Below are positions 26,594 through 35,276 of a DNA stretch of 40,594 bases, piece by piece (positions within the stretch are counted from its first letter, which is position 1; each line of letters begins with the position of its first letter). The position numbers were made by a program, and so were the translations under genes. The notes beneath the pieces are model-generated. The model saw nothing but the letters and a program-made list of their open reading frames with translations. It was not told where the DNA came from and did not search any database. Source of the DNA: Nostoc linckia FACHB-104 (GTDB taxonomy: Bacteria > Cyanobacteriota > Cyanobacteriia > Cyanobacteriales > Nostocaceae); contig NZ_JACJQJ010000076.1 of assembly GCF_014696615.1 (NCBI RefSeq), forward strand, positions 1-40,594, written 5' to 3'.

Positions 26594-28057
26594 ATGACTG
26601 ACCTCATTTATCCCACTATTGACCTCTTTCTCTTTGACTTGAAATATAGTTTAGGGGATACTCCAGAAGAGATTAAGCAAAATCAACAATTTTATTACAA
26701 TAAAATTCCTGAATACATTCGCCCATTATTGTTAGAAAATGGGCAAGATTTACAAGGTGAATATGTTCATCTTCTCCAAGATGTATACGCACAGACAAAA
26801 CATCATAATGAACAATATGAAGGCTATTTCTATCCGGTGCTACTCGGTGATAGTTATGGCTTACTTGTAGAGTGTGCATTCAAAAATAAAACTCATGCTC
26901 AACCTGCTAAAATATTTGTCGATATCAAAGCTGAAATTGAGCGCATATTAAAGAGTCAAACAGTTACTATTGGGCAAACCTGGATGCTTTCTGGCTGGCT
27001 ACCTCCTGCTCAAACTAAAAGCTCCGAAGAGATTGCTCAAGCTTGTTATCAGGCATTAATGCCCGGTTTAGATTGGGAAGGAGATTTACAAGGTCAAGGA
27101 CACTTTCTGGGAGCAAATATTTTTGAACTCACTCAAAATAATCAGCATTTTATTATAGTAATATATCCCGATGAAGCTACTTCAAACCAATCTGGTAAAT
27201 TTTATTCTGACTGGATACGTTTATTTTATTATCGGCATAAAATAGTTTGGGCTTATAGTCAAAGTCGTTTATTAAAACATTCTCTCCAAACTTATTTTAC
27301 TAAAATTAAAGTCGGAAGTGATGCTATTGAGCAAGCTAGAAATAAGGGAGGTGAGTTAAATACATTGCATAAAACATTAGTTGATGTGCAAAATACACTC
27401 AATGAATATACAAGAGAATTAACTATACTTGATTTTCAAGGTGGTACGATTGATATTAATTTAAGTAATTATGAAAAACGTCTAGGGAGAATTAAACAAA
27501 AGTCTCAAAAAATCCAATCAAATCAAGAAACAGAAGTTAAGTTTTTAACAGAGTTTAGTAAATTAGTTAAAGATAAATATCGCCTACAGATAACTAAAGA
27601 CTCAGAAAACCTGGAGAGAGGTTTAAAATTACTATCTGATACTATTAATGCAGTTAGTAGTCGAGTTGAAGTAGAAAAAGCTGAACGCGATCGCAATTTT
27701 CAAGAATTCGTTAGCCTTCTCGCTGTAGGCTGGACTTTTGGCTCTTTTGTTGCCGCTTTACCAGGATTGGGTGAAAAGAACGATAACCCTGTCAGATCTT
27801 TCCTGATTAATTCTTTCAATCTACAACAAACTATAAAAGACCAAAAGACAACAACAGAAGTAAAGACAGTTACACCGCAACCAAGTACAACAGCAGGAAC
27901 AACAAAGCAAAAAGTGATAACAGTTACACAGCAGGAAGCAAACCAAGAACCTTGGTGGCTAGTCCCAGCTACGAAGGGAATATACACCCTCAGCGGATTT
28001 GTCATTGCTATATTAGTAGTTTTGCTTTGGCGGCGTTTATGGAGACGATACAGTTAA
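26594..28057 (+). CDS. Hypothetical protein with coiled coil and C-terminal membrane segment
   Basis: A 487-aa protein of unrecognised family. The N-terminal ~240 residues form a soluble mixed alpha/beta region rich in aromatic residues (no known motif; contains KIFVDIKAEIERIL and WMLSGWLPPA). A long helical, probably coiled-coil region follows (about 245-375). A hydrophobic stretch at about 376-392 (LLAVGWTFGSFVAALPGL) may be membrane-associated. A Thr/Gln linker leads to a strong C-terminal membrane helix (about 462-480) ending in a basic tail (WRRLWRRYS). It is co-directional with the 159-aa gene and divergent from the caspase-STAND gene, which also has a membrane segment. It may be a membrane effector or target of that protease (inference). 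Confidence 0.6.
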   Translation: MTDLIYPTIDLFLFDLKYSLGDTPEEIKQNQQFYYNKIPEYIRPLLLENGQDLQGEYVHLLQDVYAQTKHHNEQYEGYFYPVLLGDSYGLLVECAFKNKTHAQPAKIFVDIKAEIERILKSQTVTIGQTWMLSGWLPPAQTKSSEEIAQACYQALMPGLDWEGDLQGQGHFLGANIFELTQNNQHFIIVIYPDEATSNQSGKFYSDWIRLFYYRHKIVWAYSQSRLLKHSLQTYFTKIKVGSDAIEQARNKGGELNTLHKTLVDVQNTLNEYTRELTILDFQGGTIDINLSNYEKRLGRIKQKSQKIQSNQETEVKFLTEFSKLVKDKYRLQITKDSENLERGLKLLSDTINAVSSRVEVEKAERDRNFQEFVSLLAVGWTFGSFVAALPGLGEKNDNPVRSFLINSFNLQQTIKDQKTTTEVKTVTPQPSTTAGTTKQKVITVTQQEANQEPWWLVPATKGIYTLSGFVIAILVVLLWRRLWRRYS

Positions 28058-28202
28058 GGCATTTACTCAAAAAATCGGCGTTGCATAAATGTGAGATAAA
28101 TTGCCAATTGAAACCATTGAAAATCCGTTTACGTCTGCAAACCAAATGTAGTAACTGCAAAATACCTTTACCAAGTCCCGCCGCTTGGCAGGGCAGGCAA
28201 AG

Positions 28203-28237
28203 CCAATAAGAAAGAGACGGGAATGAACCACGTCTCT
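28203..28237 (-). terminator. Intrinsic terminator for the minus-strand 100-aa gene
   Basis: On the minus strand, AGAGACG (28237-28231) pairs with CGTCTCT (28219-28213) and is followed by TTCTTATT. It lies about 30 bp past the stop of the gene at 28270-28572. Confidence 0.6.
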
Positions 28238-28269
28238 AGGCGATGGGAAAAATTTATGTATCAAAGCTT

Positions 28270-28572
28270 TTACGCTGCATCTGCTACTAGCAAGCCATTA
28301 ACAGCTATGATGAGCAACTGCGCTTGCAAAGGAGTATCGCAACAAGGTCTTTCATCGCTATTACAAGGCTGCACTATCCATTTGCCGTCAAGGTTTTGGT
28401 AAAAAGTGCCTAGCAGTTGCCAACCATTCCAAACTCGATAAAGTTCTCCAAAATCATCGGTTACAGAGTCAATTTCTATTTCTGGTGGTGCTGGGTCAGT
28501 TAATTGGTCAATGTATTCCTCAAACTCTGATTGTGCCAAAGTTTGGTCGTCAAATACCTCTTGTGTAATCAT
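28270..28572 (-). CDS. Hypothetical acidic protein, 100 aa
   Basis: An acidic, probably soluble protein with no family I recognise. It reads like a small beta-rich domain: LYRVWNGWQLLGTFYQNLDGKWIVQP followed by a Cys pair (DERPCCDTPLQAQ) and a hydrophobic C-terminal helix. The sequence pattern (x-W-x-x-L-G-T-F-Y, then G-K-W) suggests a real protein rather than a chance frame, and a terminator follows. It is divergent from the ribbon-helix-helix gene at 28769. Confidence 0.5.
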   Translation of the reverse strand: MITQEVFDDQTLAQSEFEEYIDQLTDPAPPEIEIDSVTDDFGELYRVWNGWQLLGTFYQNLDGKWIVQPCNSDERPCCDTPLQAQLLIIAVNGLLVADAA

Positions 28573-28601
28573 GTGAATAACCTCACTGATGGAGTTTTAC
28601 A

Positions 28602-28641
28602 AAAGGCGATCGCATGGTTTGGCGACTGGGCGATCGCCTTT
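28602..28641. repeat. 12-bp inverted repeat containing HIP1 cores
   Basis: AAAGGCGATCGC at 28602-28613 and its exact reverse complement at 28630-28641, with a 16-nt spacer, lie between divergent genes. Each arm contains the HIP1 octamer. It could be a hairpin or an operator. Confidence 0.6.
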
Positions 28642-28768
28642 GCTTTGTTACTATATTGTAGTTACTTGTTACTACTAAAACAAGAGCGTTACTACAAAAT
28701 TTTCCAAACCCTGCAAAATTGAGGTAAATAGAGTTATTACAGATTTAGGGTTTGAAGCGATAACTAAC

Positions 28769-29026
28769 ATGGCAAAGCGTCAGACAACAAAGCTGAACAA
28801 TCAAATCATCGTCAGAATGGATGATGAGACGAAGGAAGCTTTTATGGATAAAGTTCAGTCAGAAGGGAAAACAGCTTCGGAATTAATTATGGGATGGATA
28901 CGTTCTTACCTTGCAGAAGAAAGCCACGGAGCGCCAGATTTAACCAAAATGCACACTGAATTAGAGAACCTAAAGCAGCAGGTTGCACTAATTCAAAACG
29001 AACTCTTGGGAAAAACCGCAGCCTGA
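28769..29026 (+). CDS. Ribbon-helix-helix (CopG/MetJ-type) DNA-binding protein
   Basis: An 85-aa protein. Residues 8-50 form a ribbon-helix-helix: a basic beta strand NNQIIVRMDDETKEAF followed by two helices (KVQSEGKTASELIMGWIRSYL). The C-terminal ~30 residues are a coiled coil (LENLKQQVALIQNELL) that may add oligomerisation. Such proteins are dimeric repressors, often of toxin-antitoxin or plasmid genes, but no toxin gene adjoins it. It could control the divergent 100-aa gene or itself. Its stop codon is inside a hairpin (29021-29050). Confidence 0.75.
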   Translation: MAKRQTTKLNNQIIVRMDDETKEAFMDKVQSEGKTASELIMGWIRSYLAEESHGAPDLTKMHTELENLKQQVALIQNELLGKTAA

Positions 29027-29050
29027 GAGATGAAAATGATTCTCTCAGGC
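29021..29050. repeat. Hairpin overlapping the stop of the ribbon-helix-helix gene
   Basis: GCCTGAGAGA and TCTCTCAGGC form a perfect 10-bp stem with a 10-nt loop. The TGA stop lies inside the first arm. There is no T-tract, so it is more likely to stabilise the 3' end than to terminate. Confidence 0.6.
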
Positions 29051-29095
29051 GATGGATAGATGAAATTATTAACTCTGCTCCCAGGATTCCAAAAG

Positions 29096-29125
29096 ACCCG
29101 TCAGACGCTTGACGGGTTTGGTTTT
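29096..29125 (+). terminator. Intrinsic terminator
   Basis: ACCCGTCA (29096-29103) pairs with TGACGGGT (29110-29117), followed by TTGGTTTT. It is well placed to end the ribbon-helix-helix transcript. The remaining ~200 bp up to the metallopeptidase gene show no ORF. Confidence 0.7.
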
Positions 29126-29326
29126 CTATAGGGAAAGTATTGTTATTACTAGTATATATAAGTAGTAACTGATAATGGTGTTTGCGATCGCTCAAATTAT
29201 TACTCTTTGTATCTCAGCTTTTATAAAAATTCCTGTAATTCTTTCAATGATGAGTGTAATGACGGCAAGTATAACTGAAGTGCGATCGCCTGCACCTTGT
29301 CAATGTAATCTGGCTAAAAGCCGAAC

Positions 29327-30031
29327 TCAGTAACTTCCCAGGGGTGAGCGGTTCAATTCATCCTTATAAAATTTCCAATTGGGGAGAAATTTATTCATCA
29401 AAGCCACGAAGCGATCGCCATGATGACGTTCCAACAAATGTACCATCTCGTGAACTACAACGTATTCTAGGCAGTACTTGTCTTTTTTGGCTAGTTCCAG
29501 GTTGAGCCAGATGCGTTTGGCTTGGATGTTGCAAGTACCCCATTTGGTTTTCATCAGTTTTACCCCCCAGTCCTCAACCTGAACTCCTATATTCTGTTGC
29601 CATTTGGCAATTAATGAGGGAATATCTTGTTTTAACTGCTGTCGATACCAGGACATCATCACTTGTTGGCGTTGCGCTTCATCACTTCCTGGCTTGACAT
29701 AAAGGTCAATATATGTATTATTTCTAATTTCTACTTTGGGAGTTCCCTGACAATAGATAACATTTAGTAAATAGCGTTTACCTTGGAAGTAATGGCTTTC
29801 ACCAGATACAAATTCTCTTGGTGACTGGCGTTCTTGTGTTTCAAAATTAGCTTGATGCTTTTTGATCCAGGCTAGTTTGGAGATGGCGAATAAACGCACA
29901 GCTTCGTCATCCAGGTGTAAGGGTGTGGCGATACGTACTCGACCATCAGGGGGATATACTGCCAAGTGTAGGTTTTTAATATCTTTTCTGGCAACGTCTA
30001 TGACGAGTTCACCAACTGTAATTTGATGCAT
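29327..30031 (-). CDS. YgjP-like zinc metallopeptidase (DUF45/M48-related)
   Basis: A 234-aa protein. The C-terminal half has the gluzincin site HEMVHLLERHHGDRF: HExxH plus a third His, as in YgjP/SprT-like (WLM) peptidases. The TKWGTCN...RIWLNLELA block upstream of it is the conserved family signature. It is the last gene of the restriction-modification operon, starting 1 bp after the hsdR stop. Genes of this family are often found next to type I restriction systems, but their role there is not established; protein turnover of a subunit is one idea. No signal peptide is present, so it should be cytoplasmic. Confidence 0.85.
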   Translation of the reverse strand: MHQITVGELVIDVARKDIKNLHLAVYPPDGRVRIATPLHLDDEAVRLFAISKLAWIKKHQANFETQERQSPREFVSGESHYFQGKRYLLNVIYCQGTPKVEIRNNTYIDLYVKPGSDEAQRQQVMMSWYRQQLKQDIPSLIAKWQQNIGVQVEDWGVKLMKTKWGTCNIQAKRIWLNLELAKKDKYCLEYVVVHEMVHLLERHHGDRFVALMNKFLPNWKFYKDELNRSPLGSY

Positions 30032-30032
30032 C

Positions 30033-33000
30033 CTAATACTCGCTTTGGCTTTTGACTATTTCAAAAATGCGTTCTACATCTTCTAGGGAATCTAGATTTT
30101 GTTTAATGGCATTTTTTACTTCGCGTTCTTTGATTTTGTTTCCCCGCCATCCATCTTTTTTGGTTTTGCGAATCGCTTCATCTATCGCTAGAGCTAATAC
30201 TTCGTCTTGATTAAGGTTGTCGTATAAAGCCTGTTTAGCAGCAGAGTTCAATGATTGAGGATACTCTGAGGAACTGTTGGGTTGAGCAACTTGTTTACTT
30301 AACTCAACAATTTTCTGCAAGTAAGCTTGATATTCTTGGGATGCTGTTTTTCTGGCTTGAATCAATTCGTCCAGCAATGTGGACATTTTCTCAAAATATT
30401 TCGGGTTGGTTGGTTGCTTGTCAATGATAACTTTGCGTAAGTTGTTTTCAATGGTTTCTGCTACTGCTGTTTTGTTCTGCTTGATGCCTTGGGGTAATGC
30501 GTTAACAGCATCAGCACCCCTTTTGACTATCAACTCAACCAGTGTCATGTCGTCAAAGGTAGCAATAGTTTCGCTTTCTTCTGCACCAATGTAGTTATCT
30601 ATTAAGTGGCGCATAGCGGGTTCATAGGCTTTTAAATCAATATAATCTCCACTGGCAAGTTTTACCTCAGCACGTACCTGTTCGTAATGCTTAACTTCTT
30701 GTTTAATAGTGTCGATTTCTGCTGTGCTGTACCCAGCTTGTACCATGTCATTAGAAAGGTTGGCATAGGCTCGAACTAAAGCGGATGTGTATTTATACAG
30801 GGCAACACGCTTTTGCTGGTTGTCTTGAACGCTGTCTGGTTTGTCATTATCCCCGCAGAAATAGCGGATATAGGCAGGAGTATCTTGAGGTGGCTCTACA
30901 AGTTCGCAAAGGGCTTTAATAGCTTCTCTAGTCTCTTCTAGGCGTTCTCTGCCTTTTTCTAATCTGTCACTCAATAAGCCATCAACGTCGTCTACGTCAT
31001 AATCTTCAAAAGCTTCTGAGGTATAGTCCTTAACTGATTTTTCTAAGCTTTTAAATAGGTCTTTGTAGTCGATAATATAGCCATATTCTTTATCTTCCCC
31101 ATCTAAGCGATTGACACGACAAACTGCTTGAAACAGTCCATGATCACGCATGGTTTTATCAATGTAGAGATAGGTAGCAGGAGGAGCATCAAAGCCTGTT
31201 AGAAGTTTGTCAACTACTATCAGTAGCTTCATTTGGGCAGGTGATTTGATAAATTTCTCTTTAACTTCCTCCTCAAACTTCTCTGGACTTTTCCCATTCA
31301 GCATTTTTTTATAAATTTCGTATTGCTGGAGCTTTTGAGTGCGTTCATCGTTTCCGGTGCTTTCGCCTTTAATGCTTTTCTCTGAGGCATCATAAGAAGT
31401 GATAATGGCGCATTTAGTAAAGTCTGCTGCTTGAAATAACTCATAATATTTACAAGCTTCGTAAATGCTACCTGCTACGAGAATGGCGTTACCCCGTCCA
31501 CTTTGTAGTCTGTCTTTGGTTTCAAAATCTAGGATAATATCGCCGACAATTTTACTCAGGCGTGATTTAGAACTGAGGACTCTTTGCATAGTTCCCCAGC
31601 GTTGCTTAAGTAGGGTTTTCGCTTGTTCAGTTAAGCCTCTGGTTTTGGCTTCAAACCATTGGTCAATTTTGGTTTGGGAGGTAACATTTTGTTCTACTTT
31701 ACGAGCTTCGTAGCGTAAATCTAGAACAACTTTATCTGTCACAGCTTCGTCAAATTTGTATGTGTGAATGTACTCCCCAAATATTTCTAGGCTATTCCGT
31801 TCGTCTTTTTTGAGTATGGGTGTACCAGTAAAGCCAATGAACAAGGCATGAGGCAAAATTTCCTTCATGGCTTTGTGCAATTTACCTGTTTGGGAGTGGG
31901 TGCGATGACACTCATCAACAAAGACATAAATATCGCCTTTGACTTGGAAGTTCTGGGGTAAACTGCTCTTGAGTTGGGCTATGTAGTTGTCGTAACCACG
32001 TTGTTCTGCATTACTGTCTTTTCTGCCAAATTTATGGATTAAGGAGCAAAGTAACCAAGGGGTAGTATTATTCAGTTGGGTAATTAAGTCTTGACCACTT
32101 TTTGTGCGATAGATGTTTTCGTTAACACCTAAAAATACCCCTTCAATTTGCTCATCTAGTTCTTCCCTATCTGTCATAATTAAGACACGAGCATTAGGGT
32201 TATATTCCCGAATCCATTTGGTAAGCCAAACCATAGTTAAGCTTTTACCACTGCCTTGGGTATGCCAGATAATGCCCCCTTCCTTACGGGAAAGATAAAT
32301 TTGGGCTGCTTTGACACCAAAATACTGATTATGTCGGCAGAGTTTTTTCACCCCACAGTCAAAGACAACAAAATTGTGGATAACTTCGAGAAAGCGGGTT
32401 TTTTCGCAGAGTTGAAGTAGATGTCTATCTAAACGATTCTCGATGTCGCTGTAGGTGTCTTCTTTCCAGGTGAGGTAATATTGTTCTGGAGTTTCGATGG
32501 TTCCATAGCGGAGTCCTTCGGTGTCGTTACCTGCCATGACAAACTGCATGGTATGGAAGAAGGACTTAATAAATATGGATTTTTGGTTATCGAGGTTTTG
32601 GCGGATACCTTCGGAGACGGAGACGGTGCTGCGTTTAAGTTCCAGAACACCAAGGGCGATGCCATTGATGTATATAACTATATCTGGGCGTTTGGTATTT
32701 TCGCCTTTAACGGTGACTTCTTCTGCGATCGCAAAATCATTTTCTAGAGGTTCTTCCCAGTCGATCAGCCAAACGGTTTGGGTGTTATCGCCAACTTCTT
32801 CTTTGACATTAACCCCATAGCGCAGCAAGCTATAAACTTGTTTGTTGATGTCATAAAGGCTTTTACTTTGGTCGCCTGCGACTTTGTTGAGTTCATACAA
32901 GGCTTTGGTGATCAGGCTGTTGCTGTAGCCTTGTTTGTCGCGGAGGAAGGCGGTGAGGATTTCCGTTTCGATGTTGCTGTTGTTTGGTCGGTCGTGCCAA

Positions 33001-33089
33001 TCACCCAGATAGCGATAGTCTAATTGTTGCTGGAATAGTTGCACAATGCGGTTTTGGGTTAGGCGTTCGCGTTGTCCGACCTGGCTCAT
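30033..33089 (-). CDS. hsdR: Type I restriction enzyme, R subunit (endonuclease/translocase)
   Basis: A 1018-aa protein, the normal HsdR size. The PD-ExK nuclease site is at 135-152 (RPDIVIYINGIALGVLELKRS region; Asp136, Glu150, Lys152). The helicase motor follows: Walker A HTQGSGKS at 276-283, DECHRTH near 392, FTGTPI, and a second RecA domain with DKLLTGFDAPPATYLYIDK and the QAVCRVNRLDG arginine motif. The ~300-residue helical C-terminus probably contacts the methylase core. HsdR translocates DNA and cuts when bound to HsdM2-HsdS at unmethylated sites. It looks intact. It needs HsdS for recognition, and that gene is broken here. Confidence 0.95.
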   Translation of the reverse strand: MSQVGQRERLTQNRIVQLFQQQLDYRYLGDWHDRPNNSNIETEILTAFLRDKQGYSNSLITKALYELNKVAGDQSKSLYDINKQVYSLLRYGVNVKEEVGDNTQTVWLIDWEEPLENDFAIAEEVTVKGENTKRPDIVIYINGIALGVLELKRSTVSVSEGIRQNLDNQKSIFIKSFFHTMQFVMAGNDTEGLRYGTIETPEQYYLTWKEDTYSDIENRLDRHLLQLCEKTRFLEVIHNFVVFDCGVKKLCRHNQYFGVKAAQIYLSRKEGGIIWHTQGSGKSLTMVWLTKWIREYNPNARVLIMTDREELDEQIEGVFLGVNENIYRTKSGQDLITQLNNTTPWLLCSLIHKFGRKDSNAEQRGYDNYIAQLKSSLPQNFQVKGDIYVFVDECHRTHSQTGKLHKAMKEILPHALFIGFTGTPILKKDERNSLEIFGEYIHTYKFDEAVTDKVVLDLRYEARKVEQNVTSQTKIDQWFEAKTRGLTEQAKTLLKQRWGTMQRVLSSKSRLSKIVGDIILDFETKDRLQSGRGNAILVAGSIYEACKYYELFQAADFTKCAIITSYDASEKSIKGESTGNDERTQKLQQYEIYKKMLNGKSPEKFEEEVKEKFIKSPAQMKLLIVVDKLLTGFDAPPATYLYIDKTMRDHGLFQAVCRVNRLDGEDKEYGYIIDYKDLFKSLEKSVKDYTSEAFEDYDVDDVDGLLSDRLEKGRERLEETREAIKALCELVEPPQDTPAYIRYFCGDNDKPDSVQDNQQKRVALYKYTSALVRAYANLSNDMVQAGYSTAEIDTIKQEVKHYEQVRAEVKLASGDYIDLKAYEPAMRHLIDNYIGAEESETIATFDDMTLVELIVKRGADAVNALPQGIKQNKTAVAETIENNLRKVIIDKQPTNPKYFEKMSTLLDELIQARKTASQEYQAYLQKIVELSKQVAQPNSSSEYPQSLNSAAKQALYDNLNQDEVLALAIDEAIRKTKKDGWRGNKIKEREVKNAIKQNLDSLEDVERIFEIVKSQSEY

Positions 33090-33192
33090 AGCAACCCTCT
33101 CACTGTGATAATCACGGATTTACTCAGCTTTAAATATGACACTGTTAATCAAACTATGTCATCTCTATTTGTGTCATCCGTGAATTTTCTGT

Positions 33193-33597
33193 CTAGCTTA
33201 ATGTTTGTAACCAGGAAGTACCTGTGAGATTGGTATCGACTGTGGCTAAGGTCAACTGGTGGTGAATTGCTGTAGCGGCAATAAAGCGATCGCCTGGGTC
33301 TTGATGCGGTAACTGAATCTGACGGCTTAAAATAGCGATGTGGCGGTTAAGTGGAGCTTCACGAATTTCCAGGGTATTTAAGGCTAAATCAACCCATGCA
33401 ACTGGATTAGGCTGTAAAGATATTCGTCCTTTTTCTGCTAAAAGTAGAGTTTCCCAGATACTAATTGGACTGAGCCAAAGTTCGGTTGTTGCTGCTGCAA
33501 TAGTGGTTTGAAGTTGAGGAGATAGGCGTTCGTTACCAAGTAAATACCAAAGCCAGATGTGGGTATCAAGTAAGAGCTTCACTGGAGTGCTTCCCAT
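33193..33597 (-). CDS. PIN-domain toxin (VapC-like)
   Basis: A 134-aa PIN-domain protein. The N-terminal strand KLLLDTHIWLWYL carries the first acidic residue, SISIWE the Glu, and HQDPGDRFIAATA the central Asp pair; TVDTNL ends the site. These residues coordinate metal for RNA cleavage in VapC-type toxins. The gene overlaps the upstream Phd/YefM-type antitoxin by 19 bp, the usual TA arrangement. The pair sits between hsdS and hsdR, so it may stabilise the restriction operon or the whole transposon cargo (inference). Confidence 0.88.
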   Translation of the reverse strand: MGSTPVKLLLDTHIWLWYLLGNERLSPQLQTTIAAATTELWLSPISIWETLLLAEKGRISLQPNPVAWVDLALNTLEIREAPLNRHIAILSRQIQLPHQDPGDRFIAATAIHHQLTLATVDTNLTGTSWLQTLS

Positions 33598-33815
33598 GTG
33601 GTAGCAGGGATTACTGGAGCAATTACGTCTCCCAATATTTCGCCGCTACCCTTCATTGCTCCAAATGCTGGGCGCTGGGGTTGAGGGGTGGCGGGATAGA
33701 TGATGACTAAGGGTTCTCCGTCATGGGTGACGGTTACGGGTGTTTTAGTGCGTTGTATTTCTGCAAATATTTGTTGCAGCGTTTCAGGTAGTTCGCTGGT
33801 AGCAATGTGTTCCAT
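33579..33815 (-). CDS. Phd/YefM-type antitoxin
   Basis: A 78-aa protein. It has the Phd/YefM N-terminal fold pattern: TSELPETLQQIFAEIQRTKTPVTVTHDGEPLVIIYP. A C-terminal tail (GEILGDVIAPVIPATTWEAL) should wrap the PIN toxin. It also presumably represses its own promoter. It overlaps the toxin gene by 19 bp and lies 65 bp downstream of the hsdS stop. Confidence 0.85.
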   Translation of the reverse strand: MEHIATSELPETLQQIFAEIQRTKTPVTVTHDGEPLVIIYPATPQPQRPAFGAMKGSGEILGDVIAPVIPATTWEALQ

Positions 33816-33880
33816 AGTAAGGTTTAGCTTTTGTTCTTGCTTCTATTCTAGAGATTGGCGGTTGAAAACCCTAACGTTGC

Positions 33881-35276
33881 TCAAGAACTGCTAATTAGTC
33901 TCGTTTTTCCGGTGAGAAGTTCTTGCATCATGCCCTGTTTTATAGCTTTGAATTTATCGCGCTTTTGTTCTAAGGCTGTGATTTCTGCACCCATGTCGCT
34001 GAGGATTTGGGCGATCGCTTTTTGTTCTTCTTTGGTTGGCGGTACATTGATAATGAAATTTTTTATATCATCTGAACTGATGTGAGGAATTGCTGTGACT
34101 GTCTTTACTGAGTCACAATGGTTTGTAAAATAGTCATTGCAAATACATTCTTTTAGGTAGCCCATATCTATTTTGCTAGAACGAATCCTTGCAACACGTT
34201 GTAATAGCAAAGCTGGTACATCATTACTTGAAAGTCTTGCAAAACTTCTTCCAACTAAAGAACCATCCATTGCAATTACAATATCTCCTACTTCTAACAC
34301 ATACTTTTTTAAGTCTGGAGTGATTGCAGACCAATATTCAGTAATATCATCAGACCAATCAGTTACACCTCTCTTAATATTTGAACCTCTTAACAACTTA
34401 ATACCTGTAGACGAATATTGACTGCTTGAAAAAGGAAATCCGGTCAACAAATCAATTTCTTGGTCAAGTTTTTTTAATTCCCACTTGCTGCTAAAACCAG
34501 GCAGGCGTTTTTTGCCAGTGATGAGTTGTTGCATCGTAGCTTGCTTGGTGTTGCGCTTTTTGGTGATGAGGCGATCGCACTCTGTAATCAGGGCATCAAC
34601 ATCGCTGAGGGATTGGGCGATCGTTTTTTGTTCAGGGAGAGGGGGAATGGGAAGAGAAACCCGCCGCAGAATTTCTTGATTCAGTGATGCCATAGTCGTT
34701 CCAGTTGCATTCTGGAGGAACCAAGCTTGAACCTCTTTACGTTGGAATTGGCAAGCAATAAGTAGTCTGACAGAATTAATTACACAATGTCATTGCGAAT
34801 GGAGCGAAGCGGAATGAAGCAATCACAGGGGTTGGGATTGCTTCACTTCGTTCGCAATGACTGTAAATATTTTTGTCCAATTACTTAAATGGAGGATAAA
34901 ATGTCTTAAAAGGTCTAATCCGAATGCCATCCGACCCAAGGAAGCAACCCGACTGGCTTTCATTGACTAAAGCCGAACGGTCAACCGCTCCCTTTCTGCC
35001 GAAAACAATGTCACCACAATTTAGAACATACTCTGGTAATCGCCGAACTACGGACGACGGGACTAGAGGGGTTTTTTCATCAACTCGCAGTGTTCCCTCT
35101 CCGATTTCACGAACGGAAATAAGAGGTGTGCCATCTGCATGGGAATACTCATTAGCTTTTAGTAATGTTCCGAATGGACCGGTTCTGATCTGCCCAATGT
35201 TTTGAACATCTTGCACCTCCCAGTCCTCTGGAATTACGCCCATCTCCGTCTGCTTGTAACCCGGCTTCAGTTCCAT
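33881..35276 (-). pseudogene. hsdS: Type I restriction specificity subunit, disrupted
   Basis: HsdS holds two target-recognition domains (TRDs) that read the two halves of the DNA site. The N-terminal piece (35276-34881, 131 aa) starts MELKPGYKQTEMGVIPEDW and stops at TAA within TRD1. The C-terminal piece is open from about 34785 and contains NATGTTMASLNQEILRRV, the first conserved region, all of TRD2 and the second conserved region ending at 33881. Between them lies a 73-bp palindromic repeat and a change of frame. Together the pieces would give ~420 aa, a normal HsdS. The start overlaps the hsdM stop. Translation of the C-terminal half alone (Met at 34693) is possible, since half-HsdS proteins can dimerise. 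Confidence 0.85.
34789..34861. mobile_element. 73-bp palindromic repeat (MITE/REP-like) inside hsdS
   Basis: Begins GTCATTGCGAATGGAGCG and ends TTCGTTCGCAATGAC, with GAAGCAATC / GGATTGCTTC inner arms. It is the same family as the copy in the caspase-STAND gene at 24426-24500, with a diverged centre. Confidence 0.85.
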
